Below are positions 29,962-37,491 of a stretch of DNA of 42,451 bases, piece after piece; position 1 is the first letter of the stretch, and the number at the start of each line of letters is the position of its first letter. The translations under genes and the position numbers were made by a program. The stretch covers positions 1-42,451 of IMG/VR virus record IMGVR_UViG_3300020215_000032; one strand, written 5' to 3'. This stretch comes from a virus. Below the pieces are notes generated by a model that saw only the letters and a program-made list of their open reading frames with translations, was not told the origin of the DNA and made no database searches.

Positions 29962-31438
29962 GCTGCCTGACGGCACCATTCTCGAAGCTCCGGACGATGC
30001 AGATCCGTCCGCGGTCGCGCGTGCCTACATGTCCAGGCAGGGTGCAGCTGATTCGCCAACGACTGGCCAGCAACTGAAGCGGCAGTTGGGCCTGACGGCG
30101 CGGATGCCTATCGATCTGCTAGCCTCGATACCACTCGCTGCTGCTGATGCAGGGATTGCGGCTCGCAACCTCATTACTGGATCGAGCTACGACTCCGCCT
30201 CCAAGATGTACGACGAGGCGATGTCGAATGTGTTCCCCAGACCTGAGACCGGCATAGAAAAGGGCGTGAACATTGCCGGGCAGGCGTTGCTAGGTAGCAA
30301 AATTCCTGCGCCACAGGCTGCTACGCAAGCGCCTGATGGATTCATCGCCAAGAATCTGTCGCCGAGTGCTTTGCAGTTCTCTCAAGCACAGCAACGCGGG
30401 TACGCGCCTACCGACTACACTTCCGAGTCCTTCGCGAAGTATCAGCAGACGAACGATCCTTCTGTGCTTCGCCCTGCTCAAAAGTATGTCGTCCCTCCGG
30501 CGACCATCAATCCGAGCAGAACGAACAAGGTGCTGGAGAGTGTCGGTGGCAAGATCGCAACTGAACAGGATGCATCTCTCGCGAATCAGGCCGTGACAGA
30601 TACGCTGATGAAGCGCTCTCTCGGCCTGAATGCAGCTACGCAGATGTCCGAGGACGTGCTGCCTGCACTCCGTTCGCAAGCCGCTGGCCCCTATAAGGCG
30701 CTGCGAAGCGTCGGCACGATGCGCGCGGATGCGGAGTATGGGAAGGCGCTGGATGCGATCACGAGCCAATATCGAGGCGCTGCAAAGGACTTCCCGGACT
30801 TGGCTCGCACCGACATCCTGGATGCCGTTGAAGCGGTCCGTAAGCCCTCGTTCGATTCTGATTCTGCTATGGACGCGATCGCGATCCTGCGTGACAAGGC
30901 ATCTACTGCTTATGGACAGGGCGATAAGGCACTCGGAAAGGCATATCGGGAAATCTCTGGAGCGATGGAGGGTGCGATCGAGCGCAGCCTCGCGAGGCGA
31001 GGCGAGGACTCGGCGAAGCTCCTAAAGGAGTTCCGACAGGCTCGCCAGCTGATTGCAAAGTCGTATACCGCGGAAGGCGCGCTCAACCCACAGACGGGCA
31101 GCTTCAATGCTACGAAGCTGGCAACGCAGCTGGCCAAGGGCAAGCCCCTCTCCGGAGAAGCAAAGAAGGTCGCGGAGTTCGCGACTGCCTTCCCAAAAGC
31201 AGCAAAGCTCGTCCTCGACAGCGGATCTGTCCGAAATACGGACGTTATCCTCGGCGCTGGGACCGCAGCTCTATCTCGGGAGCCGTCGTATCTGCTCTAT
31301 CCTTTCCTTCGCCAAGCGGTGAGGGCGGGCTTGCTGTCGAATGCAGGTCAGAGAGTACTGACCCAGCCAGGGATGCAGCCCATGCCGCAAGCAGCCATGG
31401 GGCTTGCCTTCGGTACGGAAGGCTTACTCAGTCAGTGA
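29951..31438 (+). CDS. Large internal virion / ejection protein, 495 aa
   Basis: Likely TTG start at 29951 giving MEIELPDGTILEAPDDADPSA (a region often found at the N-terminus of podovirus ejection proteins). The rest is helical and alanine-rich, with a hydrophobic segment RMPIDLLASIPLAAADAGIAARNL around residue 50 that may be membrane active, and long helices through the C-terminus. No lytic transglycosylase motif was seen. It likely crosses the host envelope during infection. Confidence 0.7.
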   Translation: MEIELPDGTILEAPDDADPSAVARAYMSRQGAADSPTTGQQLKRQLGLTARMPIDLLASIPLAAADAGIAARNLITGSSYDSASKMYDEAMSNVFPRPETGIEKGVNIAGQALLGSKIPAPQAATQAPDGFIAKNLSPSALQFSQAQQRGYAPTDYTSESFAKYQQTNDPSVLRPAQKYVVPPATINPSRTNKVLESVGGKIATEQDASLANQAVTDTLMKRSLGLNAATQMSEDVLPALRSQAAGPYKALRSVGTMRADAEYGKALDAITSQYRGAAKDFPDLARTDILDAVEAVRKPSFDSDSAMDAIAILRDKASTAYGQGDKALGKAYREISGAMEGAIERSLARRGEDSAKLLKEFRQARQLIAKSYTAEGALNPQTGSFNATKLATQLAKGKPLSGEAKKVAEFATAFPKAAKLVLDSGSVRNTDVILGAGTAALSREPSYLLYPFLRQAVRAGLLSNAGQRVLTQPGMQPMPQAAMGLAFGTEGLLSQ

Positions 31439-31549
31439 GTTTGACAGCTCCCAGAGTATCGGCAGGGACAGGATCCCCAGCCAGATATTGATTGTCCCGA
31501 TCCCGACACAGATCAGGCCGCACACGAGAGTGATTGCGGCTTTCTTCAT
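31424..31549 (-). CDS. Possible antisense membrane protein, 41 aa
   Basis: Minus-strand ATG to TAA frame in the gap between the ejection and fibre genes: MKKAAITLVCGLICVGIGTI then NIWLGILSLPILWELSNSLTE. A lysine start with two hydrophobic helices is coherent for a small inner-membrane protein, which is unlikely by chance in this G+C range. Against it: no Shine-Dalgarno upstream and no promoter I could identify. It may be a moron gene. Confidence 0.38.
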   Translation of the reverse strand: MKKAAITLVCGLICVGIGTINIWLGILSLPILWELSNSLTE

Positions 31550-31565
31550 TTGAGGTCGATTCTAA

Positions 31566-32528
31566 ATGACTGTCCAGCAATGGGCTACAACGGCTGCTGA
31601 CAACAACAGTTCCCCGCCTACTGGCGCCCCCGAAGGCATGGCGCCGTCCGCGGTCAACAACACCATGCGCGAAATGATGGCGTCCGTTGCCGTCGAAGCG
31701 CAGATCAATCGAGTCAAGGTGCTGGGTGGTCCGGTAGCCGGCACAAACACGATCACCGGTACGATGACGCCGGCGCTGACGGCGTATTCGGCCGGGATGC
31801 TGGTGGTATTCACGCCAGCCGCCAACAACACCGGCGCAGCTACGCTCAACATCAACAGCCTGGGCGCGCTCGACATCCAGAAGGCGGATGGGGACGCGCT
31901 CGTATCCGGGGATCTCGTCGCCGGCATCCCCGCACTGCTTATGCTTGATTCAGGCGCTGATGATTGGATTTTGCTAAACCCGCAAAATCTGAATATCCCT
32001 GAGTTGCGCCTTACCAAAAACGCCGCCTCGCTCTGGCTTATTCAGTCAGATGCATCCGCCAACAACGGTAAGTGGCTCATCGACCAAGATAACGAAGAAC
32101 TGGCGCTGTTAGCGGTCAACGACGCAGAGAACTCTTTCACCACGTTGCTCAGGTTCTCTCGCACGGGCGTCATCACCACGGCTAACTCGTCGGCAGCTGA
32201 GACTGGCTTCAAGGGCATTCCGCAGAACGTTCAGAACGGCAATTACACCTGTGTCCTCGCTGATGCGGGAAAGCAGATATATAGCCAGGGAGCGGGTCCA
32301 TACACATGGACGATTCCAGCTAATGCATCTGTGGCATTCCCTGTGGGAACGGTCCTCACGTTCGTAAATTTCACCTCGAACAACGTCACGATTGCAATCA
32401 CGTCTGACACACTGACTCTCGCAGGCGCTGGGTCGACAGGTTCGCGCACGCTTGCATCTAACGGCATTGCATCTGCCGTAAAGATCAACTCTACCAACTG
32501 GTGCATTAGCGGTACCGGGCTGTCATGA
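31566..32528 (+). CDS. Tail fibre protein, 320 aa
   Basis: TGAGGTCG ribosome site. N-terminus MTVQQWATTAADNNSSPPTG with AVNNTMREMMASVAVEAQINRVKVLGG is a conserved virion-attachment head of fibre proteins. A beta-rich middle with TPALTAYSAGMLVVFTPAANNTGAATLNINSLGALDIQKADG fits fibre repeats, and the C-terminus (LTFVNFTSNNVTIAITSDTLTLAGAGSTGSR) a receptor-binding tip. Relatively short; may work with the next gene. No C-type lectin-like variable region as in BPP-1 Mtd. Confidence 0.82.
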   Translation: MTVQQWATTAADNNSSPPTGAPEGMAPSAVNNTMREMMASVAVEAQINRVKVLGGPVAGTNTITGTMTPALTAYSAGMLVVFTPAANNTGAATLNINSLGALDIQKADGDALVSGDLVAGIPALLMLDSGADDWILLNPQNLNIPELRLTKNAASLWLIQSDASANNGKWLIDQDNEELALLAVNDAENSFTTLLRFSRTGVITTANSSAAETGFKGIPQNVQNGNYTCVLADAGKQIYSQGAGPYTWTIPANASVAFPVGTVLTFVNFTSNNVTIAITSDTLTLAGAGSTGSRTLASNGIASAVKINSTNWCISGTGLS

Positions 32529-32983
32529 GTGGCGCGTTAGGGGCACTGGTAGCGCGTGGGAGGAGTATTCAGCTTCCTCCTAACGGCACATACAACGCGA
32601 ACACGACCGGCGGAGGCACTGCGACGTTTCGGTTCAGATTTAATAGTGTTGGAGACGTGGACACGACCAGCGAATCAACATCCAACGGCAATGCCACAGT
32701 AGATCGAAAGCCCGCTTGGGCTGGGTACTATCAGGACCAGCCGGCATCTGTTGGTTCGCCTTATGAGATTAGGCTAACGGTTACGAGTGGCACATCTCCG
32801 AATGAAGTCGGAAGTGACACAACTGGCAGCTGGCTTGCTCTATCTAGCAATCGCCAGTGGGGCTTAACCAGAACTGGAACTGGAACGACCCAGGGAACTT
32901 ACACAATTGAAATTCGCGCCGCGGCCAGCGGCACAGTAATGGCCAGCGGCTCATTCACATTCCAATGTGTGGTCAACGCCTAG
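32525..32983 (+). CDS. Fibre-associated protein, 152 aa
   Basis: Overlaps the fibre stop by 4 bases. Beta-rich, T/G/N-rich sequence (GGGTATFRFRFNSVGDVDTTSE, VGSPYEIRLTVTSGTSPNEVGSDT, GTYTIEIRAAASGTVMASGSF). Probably the receptor-binding part or a chaperone of the fibre. Its stop overlaps the 3' end of a minus-strand gene. Confidence 0.65.
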   Translation: MSGALGALVARGRSIQLPPNGTYNANTTGGGTATFRFRFNSVGDVDTTSESTSNGNATVDRKPAWAGYYQDQPASVGSPYEIRLTVTSGTSPNEVGSDTTGSWLALSSNRQWGLTRTGTGTTQGTYTIEIRAAASGTVMASGSFTFQCVVNA

Positions 32984-33314
32984 CGCGAAACGGAAACCAG
33001 CGCGCCCTGATTCCAACGCCGTTAACGCCGCGATCCTTGTCCGACTTCATGCTGCTGTCATGGAATAACTCTGCTGACAGGTCAACAGACCTGAACTTCA
33101 GCTGATAGCCGATCGCGTTGCGCATATACGGACTTTCCTGCTCGTAGCTAATCGTTGAAACGAAGGCCGTTTCGATGACGCCCGATCTCGGCCGCGGGCT
33201 GACGTTTTTCCAGTAGTGATACGGCACGGCGCGGTCCTGATAGGACATCTCCGTGTCGACGTAGAAACCACCCCAAGAGAAGCATGCGATGAGGGTTGCC
33301 AGTGTGCATTCCAT
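32973..33314 (-). CDS. Opposite-strand secreted or outer-membrane-like protein (moron)
   Basis: Read from ATG at 33314 (an alternative ATG is 3 codons upstream). MECTLATLIACFSWGGFYVDTEMSYQ is signal-like, then alternating strands (VIETAFVSTISYEQESPYMRNAIGYQLKFRSVDLSAELFHDSS, GVGIRARWFPFRARR) give a beta pattern as in small outer-membrane barrels or PagL/surface proteins. It is the only clear opposite-strand gene in the late block and has its own promoter. Probably expressed in lysogens and changing the host surface; convergent with the fibre operon. Confidence 0.62.
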   Translation of the reverse strand: MECTLATLIACFSWGGFYVDTEMSYQDRAVPYHYWKNVSPRPRSGVIETAFVSTISYEQESPYMRNAIGYQLKFRSVDLSAELFHDSSMKSDKDRGVNGVGIRARWFPFRARR

Positions 33315-33347
33315 GTTTTCCATTCCCGCTGTTTTGTTGGCGAGTCA

Positions 33348-33376
33348 ACTGTAGATCGAGTCGATGAAACCTACAA
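33348..33376 (-). promoter_or_regulatory. Promoter of the opposite-strand moron gene
   Basis: On the minus strand TTGTAG (33371-33376), a 17-base spacer and TACAGT (33348-33353). Spacing is optimal and both boxes match 4 of 6 consensus. It points to the gene starting at 33314 with a leader of about 27 bases. Confidence 0.6.
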
Positions 33377-33434
33377 ATATTTCTCGCCCAGGCGCTACTG
33401 CATTGCTCCTCGTTCTGTTAACTGCGGGTGGGAG

Positions 33435-33659
33435 ATGAACGATCTGCAGCGGGATGTAGGCGCTCTCGAAGCCAGGGCAGACGCACAGGAAGAGCGTCTA
33501 AAGCGCATCGAGGACAAGGTAGACGTGCTTGTAAATGCGATCGCCCAGAGCAAGGGCGGCATACGAATGCTGATAGCGGTGGGATCAATCGCCGCGACTC
33601 TCGCCGGTGTCCTCGGCGCATGGGTGTCGAAGCTCCTGCACATAGGTAGCAGTTCGTGA
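33435..33659 (+). CDS. XhlA-like membrane protein of the lysis cassette, 74 aa
   Basis: MNDLQRDVGALEARADAQEE continues with a coiled coil (RLKRIEDKVDVLVNAIAQSKGG), then one transmembrane helix (IRMLIAVGSIAATLAGVLGAWVSKLL). This coiled-coil plus single-helix layout matches XhlA-type proteins which accompany holins and endolysins. ATG follows GGGTGGGAG. The stop overlaps the endolysin start. Confidence 0.75.
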   Translation: MNDLQRDVGALEARADAQEERLKRIEDKVDVLVNAIAQSKGGIRMLIAVGSIAATLAGVLGAWVSKLLHIGSSS

Positions 33660-34108
33660 TCGACCGCGAGCGCTTGAGAGCGCAGCTCGCCAAGCATGAA
33701 GGCAATCGGCCATTCGTGTACGACGATGTAACTGGTCGTCCGATAGGCGAGGGGACGTTCGTTCGCGGCCTGCCGACCGTTGGCGTGGGCCGGAACTTGG
33801 CAGGGAAGGGTCTCTCAGAGGACGAGATACGGTACCTGTTAGACAACGACATCAACGACTGCGCTACGCAGGCGCTCAAGTATCCGTGGTTCTCGAAGCT
33901 TGATCCCGTGCGCCAGAACGCAGTCGTAGAGCTTCTATTCAATCTTGGTCCTACCCGCTTCGCTGGCTTCAAGAAGTTCATCGGCTTCATGAATGAGGGT
34001 CGCTACACACACGCGGCCCACGAACTGCTGGACAGCAAGTGGGCTCAGCAAGTGAAGGGTAGGGCAGTGACGATTTCTGAAATGGTTCGCACGGGAGAAT
34101 GGCCTTGA
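33656..34108 (+). CDS. Endolysin, T4 lysozyme-like (GH24)
   Basis: GTG start; 150 aa. The glycoside hydrolase 24 triad is E15 (KHEG), D24 (VYDDV) and T41 in the motif LPTVGVGRNL; the usual spacing between D and T (about 6 in T4) is expanded here by an insertion PIGEGTFVRG. Later LFNLGPTRFAGFKKFIGFMNEG matches the C-terminal lobe. No signal peptide, so export depends on a holin. It cleaves the glycan bond in peptidoglycan at lysis. Confidence 0.9.
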   Translation: MIDRERLRAQLAKHEGNRPFVYDDVTGRPIGEGTFVRGLPTVGVGRNLAGKGLSEDEIRYLLDNDINDCATQALKYPWFSKLDPVRQNAVVELLFNLGPTRFAGFKKFIGFMNEGRYTHAAHELLDSKWAQQVKGRAVTISEMVRTGEWP

Positions 34109-34302
34109 ACACTCTCATCACCAACCACAAGACGAAGGCGATCGGCGTCATTTCGATCATCTGCGGGACGCTCCAGGCGAGCGGTCAACTGCAGTCTCTC
34201 CTCTCTGCCGAGCAATACGGCTGGGTCACGGTCGTGCTCGGCGTAGGCACCGCTGTCTGTGGCTTTCTCAACTCTCAGAAGGACGTTTCAAATGCTAGCT
34301 AA
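34105..34302 (+). CDS. Holin, 65 aa
   Basis: Two hydrophobic helices (IGVISIICGTLQASGQLQSLL and VTVVLGVGTAVCGFL) with charged ends (NHKTK, NSQKD) make a small class II holin. TTG at 34105 is preferred because GGGAG lies 7 bases before it; the ATG at 34099 is only 1 base after GGGAG. Overlaps the endolysin stop. It times lysis by pore formation. Confidence 0.75.
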   Translation: MNTLITNHKTKAIGVISIICGTLQASGQLQSLLSAEQYGWVTVVLGVGTAVCGFLNSQKDVSNAS

Positions 34303-34708
34303 CGTTGTTGTAGTGTTCATACTTTCGGCGCTACTTTTATCCGGCTGCTCATCCAATCCCTCCGCGCGCGATGAAACTCTTGTCGGTATCGCCGTCCAAT
34401 ACGCCACCGCTAAGATCGTCGAGCAATCGAGCCGTCCGAACACTCGGGATACCATCGTCCGCATTGCGACCGATCTCAAGGCGCTCGCCTCTGGCGAGGC
34501 TGTAACGCTGCTGGCTTTGGAGGAGGTCGTAGGCGGTGAGCTGAACAAGCTCTCGCTGTCTCCTGCCGATCGCGTGCTCGCTGATGCGCTGGTGTCCCTG
34601 GTGGTGGCGGAGCTGCAAGCCAAGGTTGGCGATGGGCTCCTGGAGCCTGATCAGCGGGTGAAAGTCGAGCGGATATTGGACCTCATTATCTCCGCAGCGC
34701 GTGCGTAG
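34292..34708 (+). CDS. Lipoprotein of the lysis cassette, 138 aa
   Basis: ATG 34292 gives MLANVVVVFILSALLLSGCSSN, a lipoprotein signal with C19 in the LSGC lipobox. The mature part is helical (ETLVGIAVQYATAKIVEQSS, ALEEVVGGELNKLSLSPADRV), without a C-terminal membrane segment. By position after endolysin and holin it could be the outer spanin partner (Rz1-like role) or another lysis-related lipoprotein; no inner-membrane spanin is visible next to it. Confidence 0.65.
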   Translation: MLANVVVVFILSALLLSGCSSNPSARDETLVGIAVQYATAKIVEQSSRPNTRDTIVRIATDLKALASGEAVTLLALEEVVGGELNKLSLSPADRVLADALVSLVVAELQAKVGDGLLEPDQRVKVERILDLIISAARA

Positions 34709-34713
34709 TTCCC

Positions 34714-34920
34714 GTGAAGGACGACGAATATCAGGACGCCAGCGATGCATGGGTCCAGGTAGGACGGTTTACACATCACGCCTGCTGTGAGTGTGGATTG
34801 GTTCACCGGCTGCGTTACCGCTGGAACAAGAACGGCCTGCAAGAGCGCTGGACGATGAGCGAGAAGCTGACCCGCCGCCAACGTCGCAAGGTTGGGATAA
34901 AGGTGACTCGTGGGAGCTAA
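34714..34920 (+). CDS. Hypothetical Cys/His protein, 68 aa
   Basis: GTG start 5 bases after the lipoprotein stop. Sequence VKDDEYQDASDAWVQVGRFT then HHACCECGLVHRLRYRWNKNG has a CC-x-C/HH cluster typical of small zinc-binding phage proteins, with a basic C-terminus (LTRRQRRKVGIKVTRG). Function unknown. Confidence 0.55.
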   Translation: MKDDEYQDASDAWVQVGRFTHHACCECGLVHRLRYRWNKNGLQERWTMSEKLTRRQRRKVGIKVTRGS

Positions 34921-35929
34921 TCGCCGAGAGATCACTGACGAGATGCGGATTGCAGCTATCGAGCGCTTCGGCGGTAATTGCACTGAAGCGGCTATGGAAC
35001 TCGGTCTCAACCCGACAACCCTGCAACGCTTCGTGCGGAGGCGTTCGCAGCCGTTCACGATAGCGGATCTGCCGGACGTCGACTTGCCCGTAGAGGAGCT
35101 GGTAAAGCACCGAAAGCGGCAGTTTGAGGCGAAGCGCGCGTATGAGGAAGCGCATCGGCTGATTCAGGTTCGCGTGAACCTGGACGGTCCGATCGGCATC
35201 CTGCACTTCGGCGATCCCCATGTGGACGATGACGGCACGGACATAGCTTTGCTCGAGTCGCATGCGAAGCTTACGCGCGACGTAGACGGCTTGTGGGGAG
35301 CGAATGTCGGAGACAGCACGAATAACTGGATCGGCCGTCTTGCGCATCTGTACAGCCAGCAGGGGACGACTGCCAAGCAGGCATGGATGCTAGGCGAGTG
35401 GTTCGTGAAGTCGGCCCGGTGGCTCTATATGGTCGGCGGGAATCATGATGCATGGTCTGGTGCTGGCGATCCCCTGAACTGGATCGCGAAGCAGACCGGG
35501 ACGCTCTACAAGGACAGCCAGGTCAGGCTTGCGCTCAACTTCCCAAACGGGCGATCGGTGCGTATCAACTGCCGGCACGATTTCGCCGGCTCCTCGCAAT
35601 ACAACTCAGCCCACGGCGCGACCAAAGCGGCGATGTTCGGCGTGCGTGACCATATCTTTGTCGCCGGCCACAAGCACGAATCGGGATACAACGTGTGGAA
35701 GGATCCAGCCGAGCAGTTCGTGATCCATTTAATGAAGGTCGCGAGCTACAAGGTCTACGACCGCTACGCGAAAGAGAAGGGATTCCGAGATCTGTCGTTC
35801 GGTCCGGCCTGCGTGACGACGGTCAACCCACGGTTGCCGGAGAGTCATCCGGACATGATCAAGGTGTGGTGGAGCCCGGAGGAGGGGGCAGATTTCTTGA
35901 GGTGGCTACGGTCCAGGAAGGCTGCATGA
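34910..35929 (+). CDS. HTH-fused metallophosphoesterase, 339 aa
   Basis: GTG start with 11-base overlap with the previous gene. N-terminal 40 residues (EMRIAAIERFGGNCTEAAMELGLNPTTLQRFVRR) form a helix-turn-helix. Then a calcineurin-like phosphoesterase with the metal motifs GDPHVD (D102, H104), NVGDS (D135), GGNHD (176-180), RHDF (H223) and AGHKH (252-256). All expected metal ligands are present, so it should be an active nuclease or phosphatase. Fusion of HTH and calcineurin domain occurs in phage proteins that may process DNA. Followed by a 4-base overlap. Confidence 0.83.
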   Translation: MGANRREITDEMRIAAIERFGGNCTEAAMELGLNPTTLQRFVRRRSQPFTIADLPDVDLPVEELVKHRKRQFEAKRAYEEAHRLIQVRVNLDGPIGILHFGDPHVDDDGTDIALLESHAKLTRDVDGLWGANVGDSTNNWIGRLAHLYSQQGTTAKQAWMLGEWFVKSARWLYMVGGNHDAWSGAGDPLNWIAKQTGTLYKDSQVRLALNFPNGRSVRINCRHDFAGSSQYNSAHGATKAAMFGVRDHIFVAGHKHESGYNVWKDPAEQFVIHLMKVASYKVYDRYAKEKGFRDLSFGPACVTTVNPRLPESHPDMIKVWWSPEEGADFLRWLRSRKAA

Positions 35930-36093
35930 GTGATCTGATCGACCACCTGAAATCTGCACGGGACTATTGCGACCCACATCCTGACCTGACTCGGGCACAG
36001 CTGCTGTTTGAGATGGAGCGCGCAAAGCGCACCCTCGATTACGTGATCGGCCAGCTCGCGCCAGAACGCGATCGTTCTGGTCAGGGCTCATGA
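35926..36093 (+). CDS. Small protein, 55 aa
   Basis: ATG overlaps the phosphoesterase stop (ATGA). Acidic/basic helical protein (MSDLIDHLKSARDYCDPHPD, RAKRTLDYVIGQLAPERD). Overlaps the next start by 4 bases. Translation coupling indicates a functional link to the phosphoesterase. Family not recognised. Confidence 0.6.
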   Translation: MSDLIDHLKSARDYCDPHPDLTRAQLLFEMERAKRTLDYVIGQLAPERDRSGQGS

Positions 36094-36635
36094 TCTACGC
36101 GCACGCAGGTAGCCTGCCACGGCACCATTACGTTCTCATCGAGCCCAACGCCATAGGCACCCACGGCTGGCTCAAGGCTGTCTGGTTCGGCCTCACCTCG
36201 TACCCCGGCCGGGCCTGGGGCTGCCACGTGCTGCTCGAATGCGGGGCGGTTTACCGCAACGTCCCGCTGCATCAGATCGCGATGCGTGAGACCGACACGC
36301 CGTGGACGCCATCGCAGGCAGCAACCTGGGACGCCTACGGCTGGGAGTTCTCCACCATTGAGTACCCCTATCTTTGTTCCGTGAACGCCAGGGTGAGGCT
36401 AAGGGACAAGAGCGAGCACGATGGACAGTACCTGTTCACCGCGGTGCCGATCGGCGATGCGTTCTCGGCCTATCCTGAGCAAAGCAAAGAATTCTTCTTC
36501 GTCGCCCTGGACAACGGCCGGATCACTGCGCAGCCGACCAATCACGTGCTCATTGAGGAGCGCAGCTTCACCCGCGAGATCGAGTGGCCGAAGTTCCTCA
36601 AGCGCCAGGATCAGGTGTGGAGCGCTGAGGACTGA
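36090..36635 (+). CDS. Conserved-type hypothetical phage protein, 181 aa
   Basis: Begins MIYAHAGSLPRHHYVLIEPN with W-rich GWLKAVWFGLTSYPGRAWGCHVLLECGAVYRNVPLHQIA and ends in ITAQPTNHVLIEERSFTREIEWPKFLKRQDQVW. Proteins of this form are common late or accessory genes in proteobacterial phages and have no known function. The histidine-rich start and conserved G/W motifs suggest a compact alpha/beta domain. Ends convergently with a minus-strand gene, 38 bases overlapping. Confidence 0.65.
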   Translation: MIYAHAGSLPRHHYVLIEPNAIGTHGWLKAVWFGLTSYPGRAWGCHVLLECGAVYRNVPLHQIAMRETDTPWTPSQAATWDAYGWEFSTIEYPYLCSVNARVRLRDKSEHDGQYLFTAVPIGDAFSAYPEQSKEFFFVALDNGRITAQPTNHVLIEERSFTREIEWPKFLKRQDQVWSAED

Positions 36636-36882
36636 TCCAATGCTCCATCAGCCGCTCTGTCGTCGCGGCTTCCTTCCATAGTGTGACGCAGATGATCTGC
36701 CGAGACCCGCACTTAGTGCACCGCAACTTGGGCAGAATTTTATAGACGATGAAATCCGGCCCGAAGCGCTCCAATAGCTGATGCAGATCAATCTGCCTGG
36801 TTTCCTTGCAGGCCCTGCAGTTCGCGCCGTAGACGATCAGGTCAACCGCTTCGGCGAGGGTGAGGTCATCGGCGGATTTCAT
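36598..36882 (-). CDS. Zinc-ribbon protein next to HigBA, 94 aa
   Basis: NCRACKETRQIDLHQLLERFGPDFIVYKILPKLRCTKCGSRQIICVTLW contains two C-x-x-C pairs separated by about 33 residues, a zinc ribbon interrupted by a helix. It lies 13 bases after higA on the same strand and probably belongs to the same transcript. It may be a third component of the module or an unrelated passenger. Overlaps convergently with the 181-aa gene. Confidence 0.62.
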   Translation of the reverse strand: MKSADDLTLAEAVDLIVYGANCRACKETRQIDLHQLLERFGPDFIVYKILPKLRCTKCGSRQIICVTLWKEAATTERLMEHWISPQRSTPDPGA

Positions 36883-36895
36883 CGCTCCGGCTGGT

Positions 36896-37204
36896 TCAAG
36901 CTGCTCTCAGCGGCTCAATTTGGCTGAGTTCCTTCGCGAGCTTCGCCTTGGCGATCCTGCGCTCATAGTCGGCCTGGAGGTTGATCCAGAACTGCTCCGT
37001 GGTGCCGAAGTACGCTGACAGGCGCAAGGCCATTTCAGGCGAAATGCCGCGCTTCTCCAATACGATGTCGTTCAGCCGCGGAAGCGGCACATGGATGGCC
37101 TTGGCGACCTTGTACGGGGTCAGGCCAAGGGCGTCTATGAACTCCTCTCGCAGTATTGCGCCCGGATGCGCAGGCTTCAGCTTTGCGGCCATATCTTGCT
37201 CCAT
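36896..37204 (-). CDS. higA: HigA-type antitoxin
   Basis: Protein of 102 aa: LKPAHPGAILREEFIDALGLTPYKVAKAIHVPLPRLNDIVLEKRGISPEMALRLSAYFGTTEQFWINLQADYERRIAK is the standard HigA/VapI helix-turn-helix. ATG overlaps the toxin stop by one base (TGATG). The antitoxin follows the toxin, the order characteristic of HigBA/GraTA. It should bind the two GTAACG operators at the promoter and repress its own operon. Confidence 0.92.
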   Translation of the reverse strand: MEQDMAAKLKPAHPGAILREEFIDALGLTPYKVAKAIHVPLPRLNDIVLEKRGISPEMALRLSAYFGTTEQFWINLQADYERRIAKAKLAKELSQIEPLRAA

Positions 37205-37485
37205 CAATGATAGTCAACTATCTCCACGTCGTAAGCGTTCCCGCTTTCCCAACGGAAACAGAGCCTCCACTGCTGATTGATGCGAATGCTCCATTGCCCC
37301 AGGCGGTCGCCCTTGAGCGCTTCGAGCTGGTTGCTAGGCGGGATCCGCAAGTCCTTTAGGTCGCCAGCGGCGTCCAACTGCTGCAGTTTCACGAGCGCAC
37401 GCTGTTGGATGGACTTGGGCAGCTTCCGGGAGAACCGCTCCTCGTAGATCGCGGCCGTCTCTTTGCAGCGGAAGCCCTTTATCAT
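37204..37485 (-). CDS. higB: HigB/RelE-family toxin
   Basis: Protein of 93 aa with the GraT/HigB-1 layout: MIKGFRCKETAAIYEERFSR, then LPKSIQQRALVKLQQLDAAGDLKDLRIPPSNQLEALKGDRLGQWSIRINQQWRLCFRW and YDVEIVDYH at the end, including the catalytic-type R, K and H residues of ribosome-dependent mRNases. It has its own promoter with -10 box 6 bases before the ATG and no visible ribosome site, so the mRNA is probably leaderless. Confidence 0.92.
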   Translation of the reverse strand: MIKGFRCKETAAIYEERFSRKLPKSIQQRALVKLQQLDAAGDLKDLRIPPSNQLEALKGDRLGQWSIRINQQWRLCFRWESGNAYDVEIVDYH

Positions 37486-37491
37486 GGACGT

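Noticed and set aside
31566-32528. Diversity-generating retroelement as in Bordetella phage BPP-1
   Set aside because: The structural genes resemble this phage type and the genome is of similar size, but I found no reverse transcriptase motif (YxDD) anywhere, no template/variable repeat pair and no C-type lectin fold at the fibre end.
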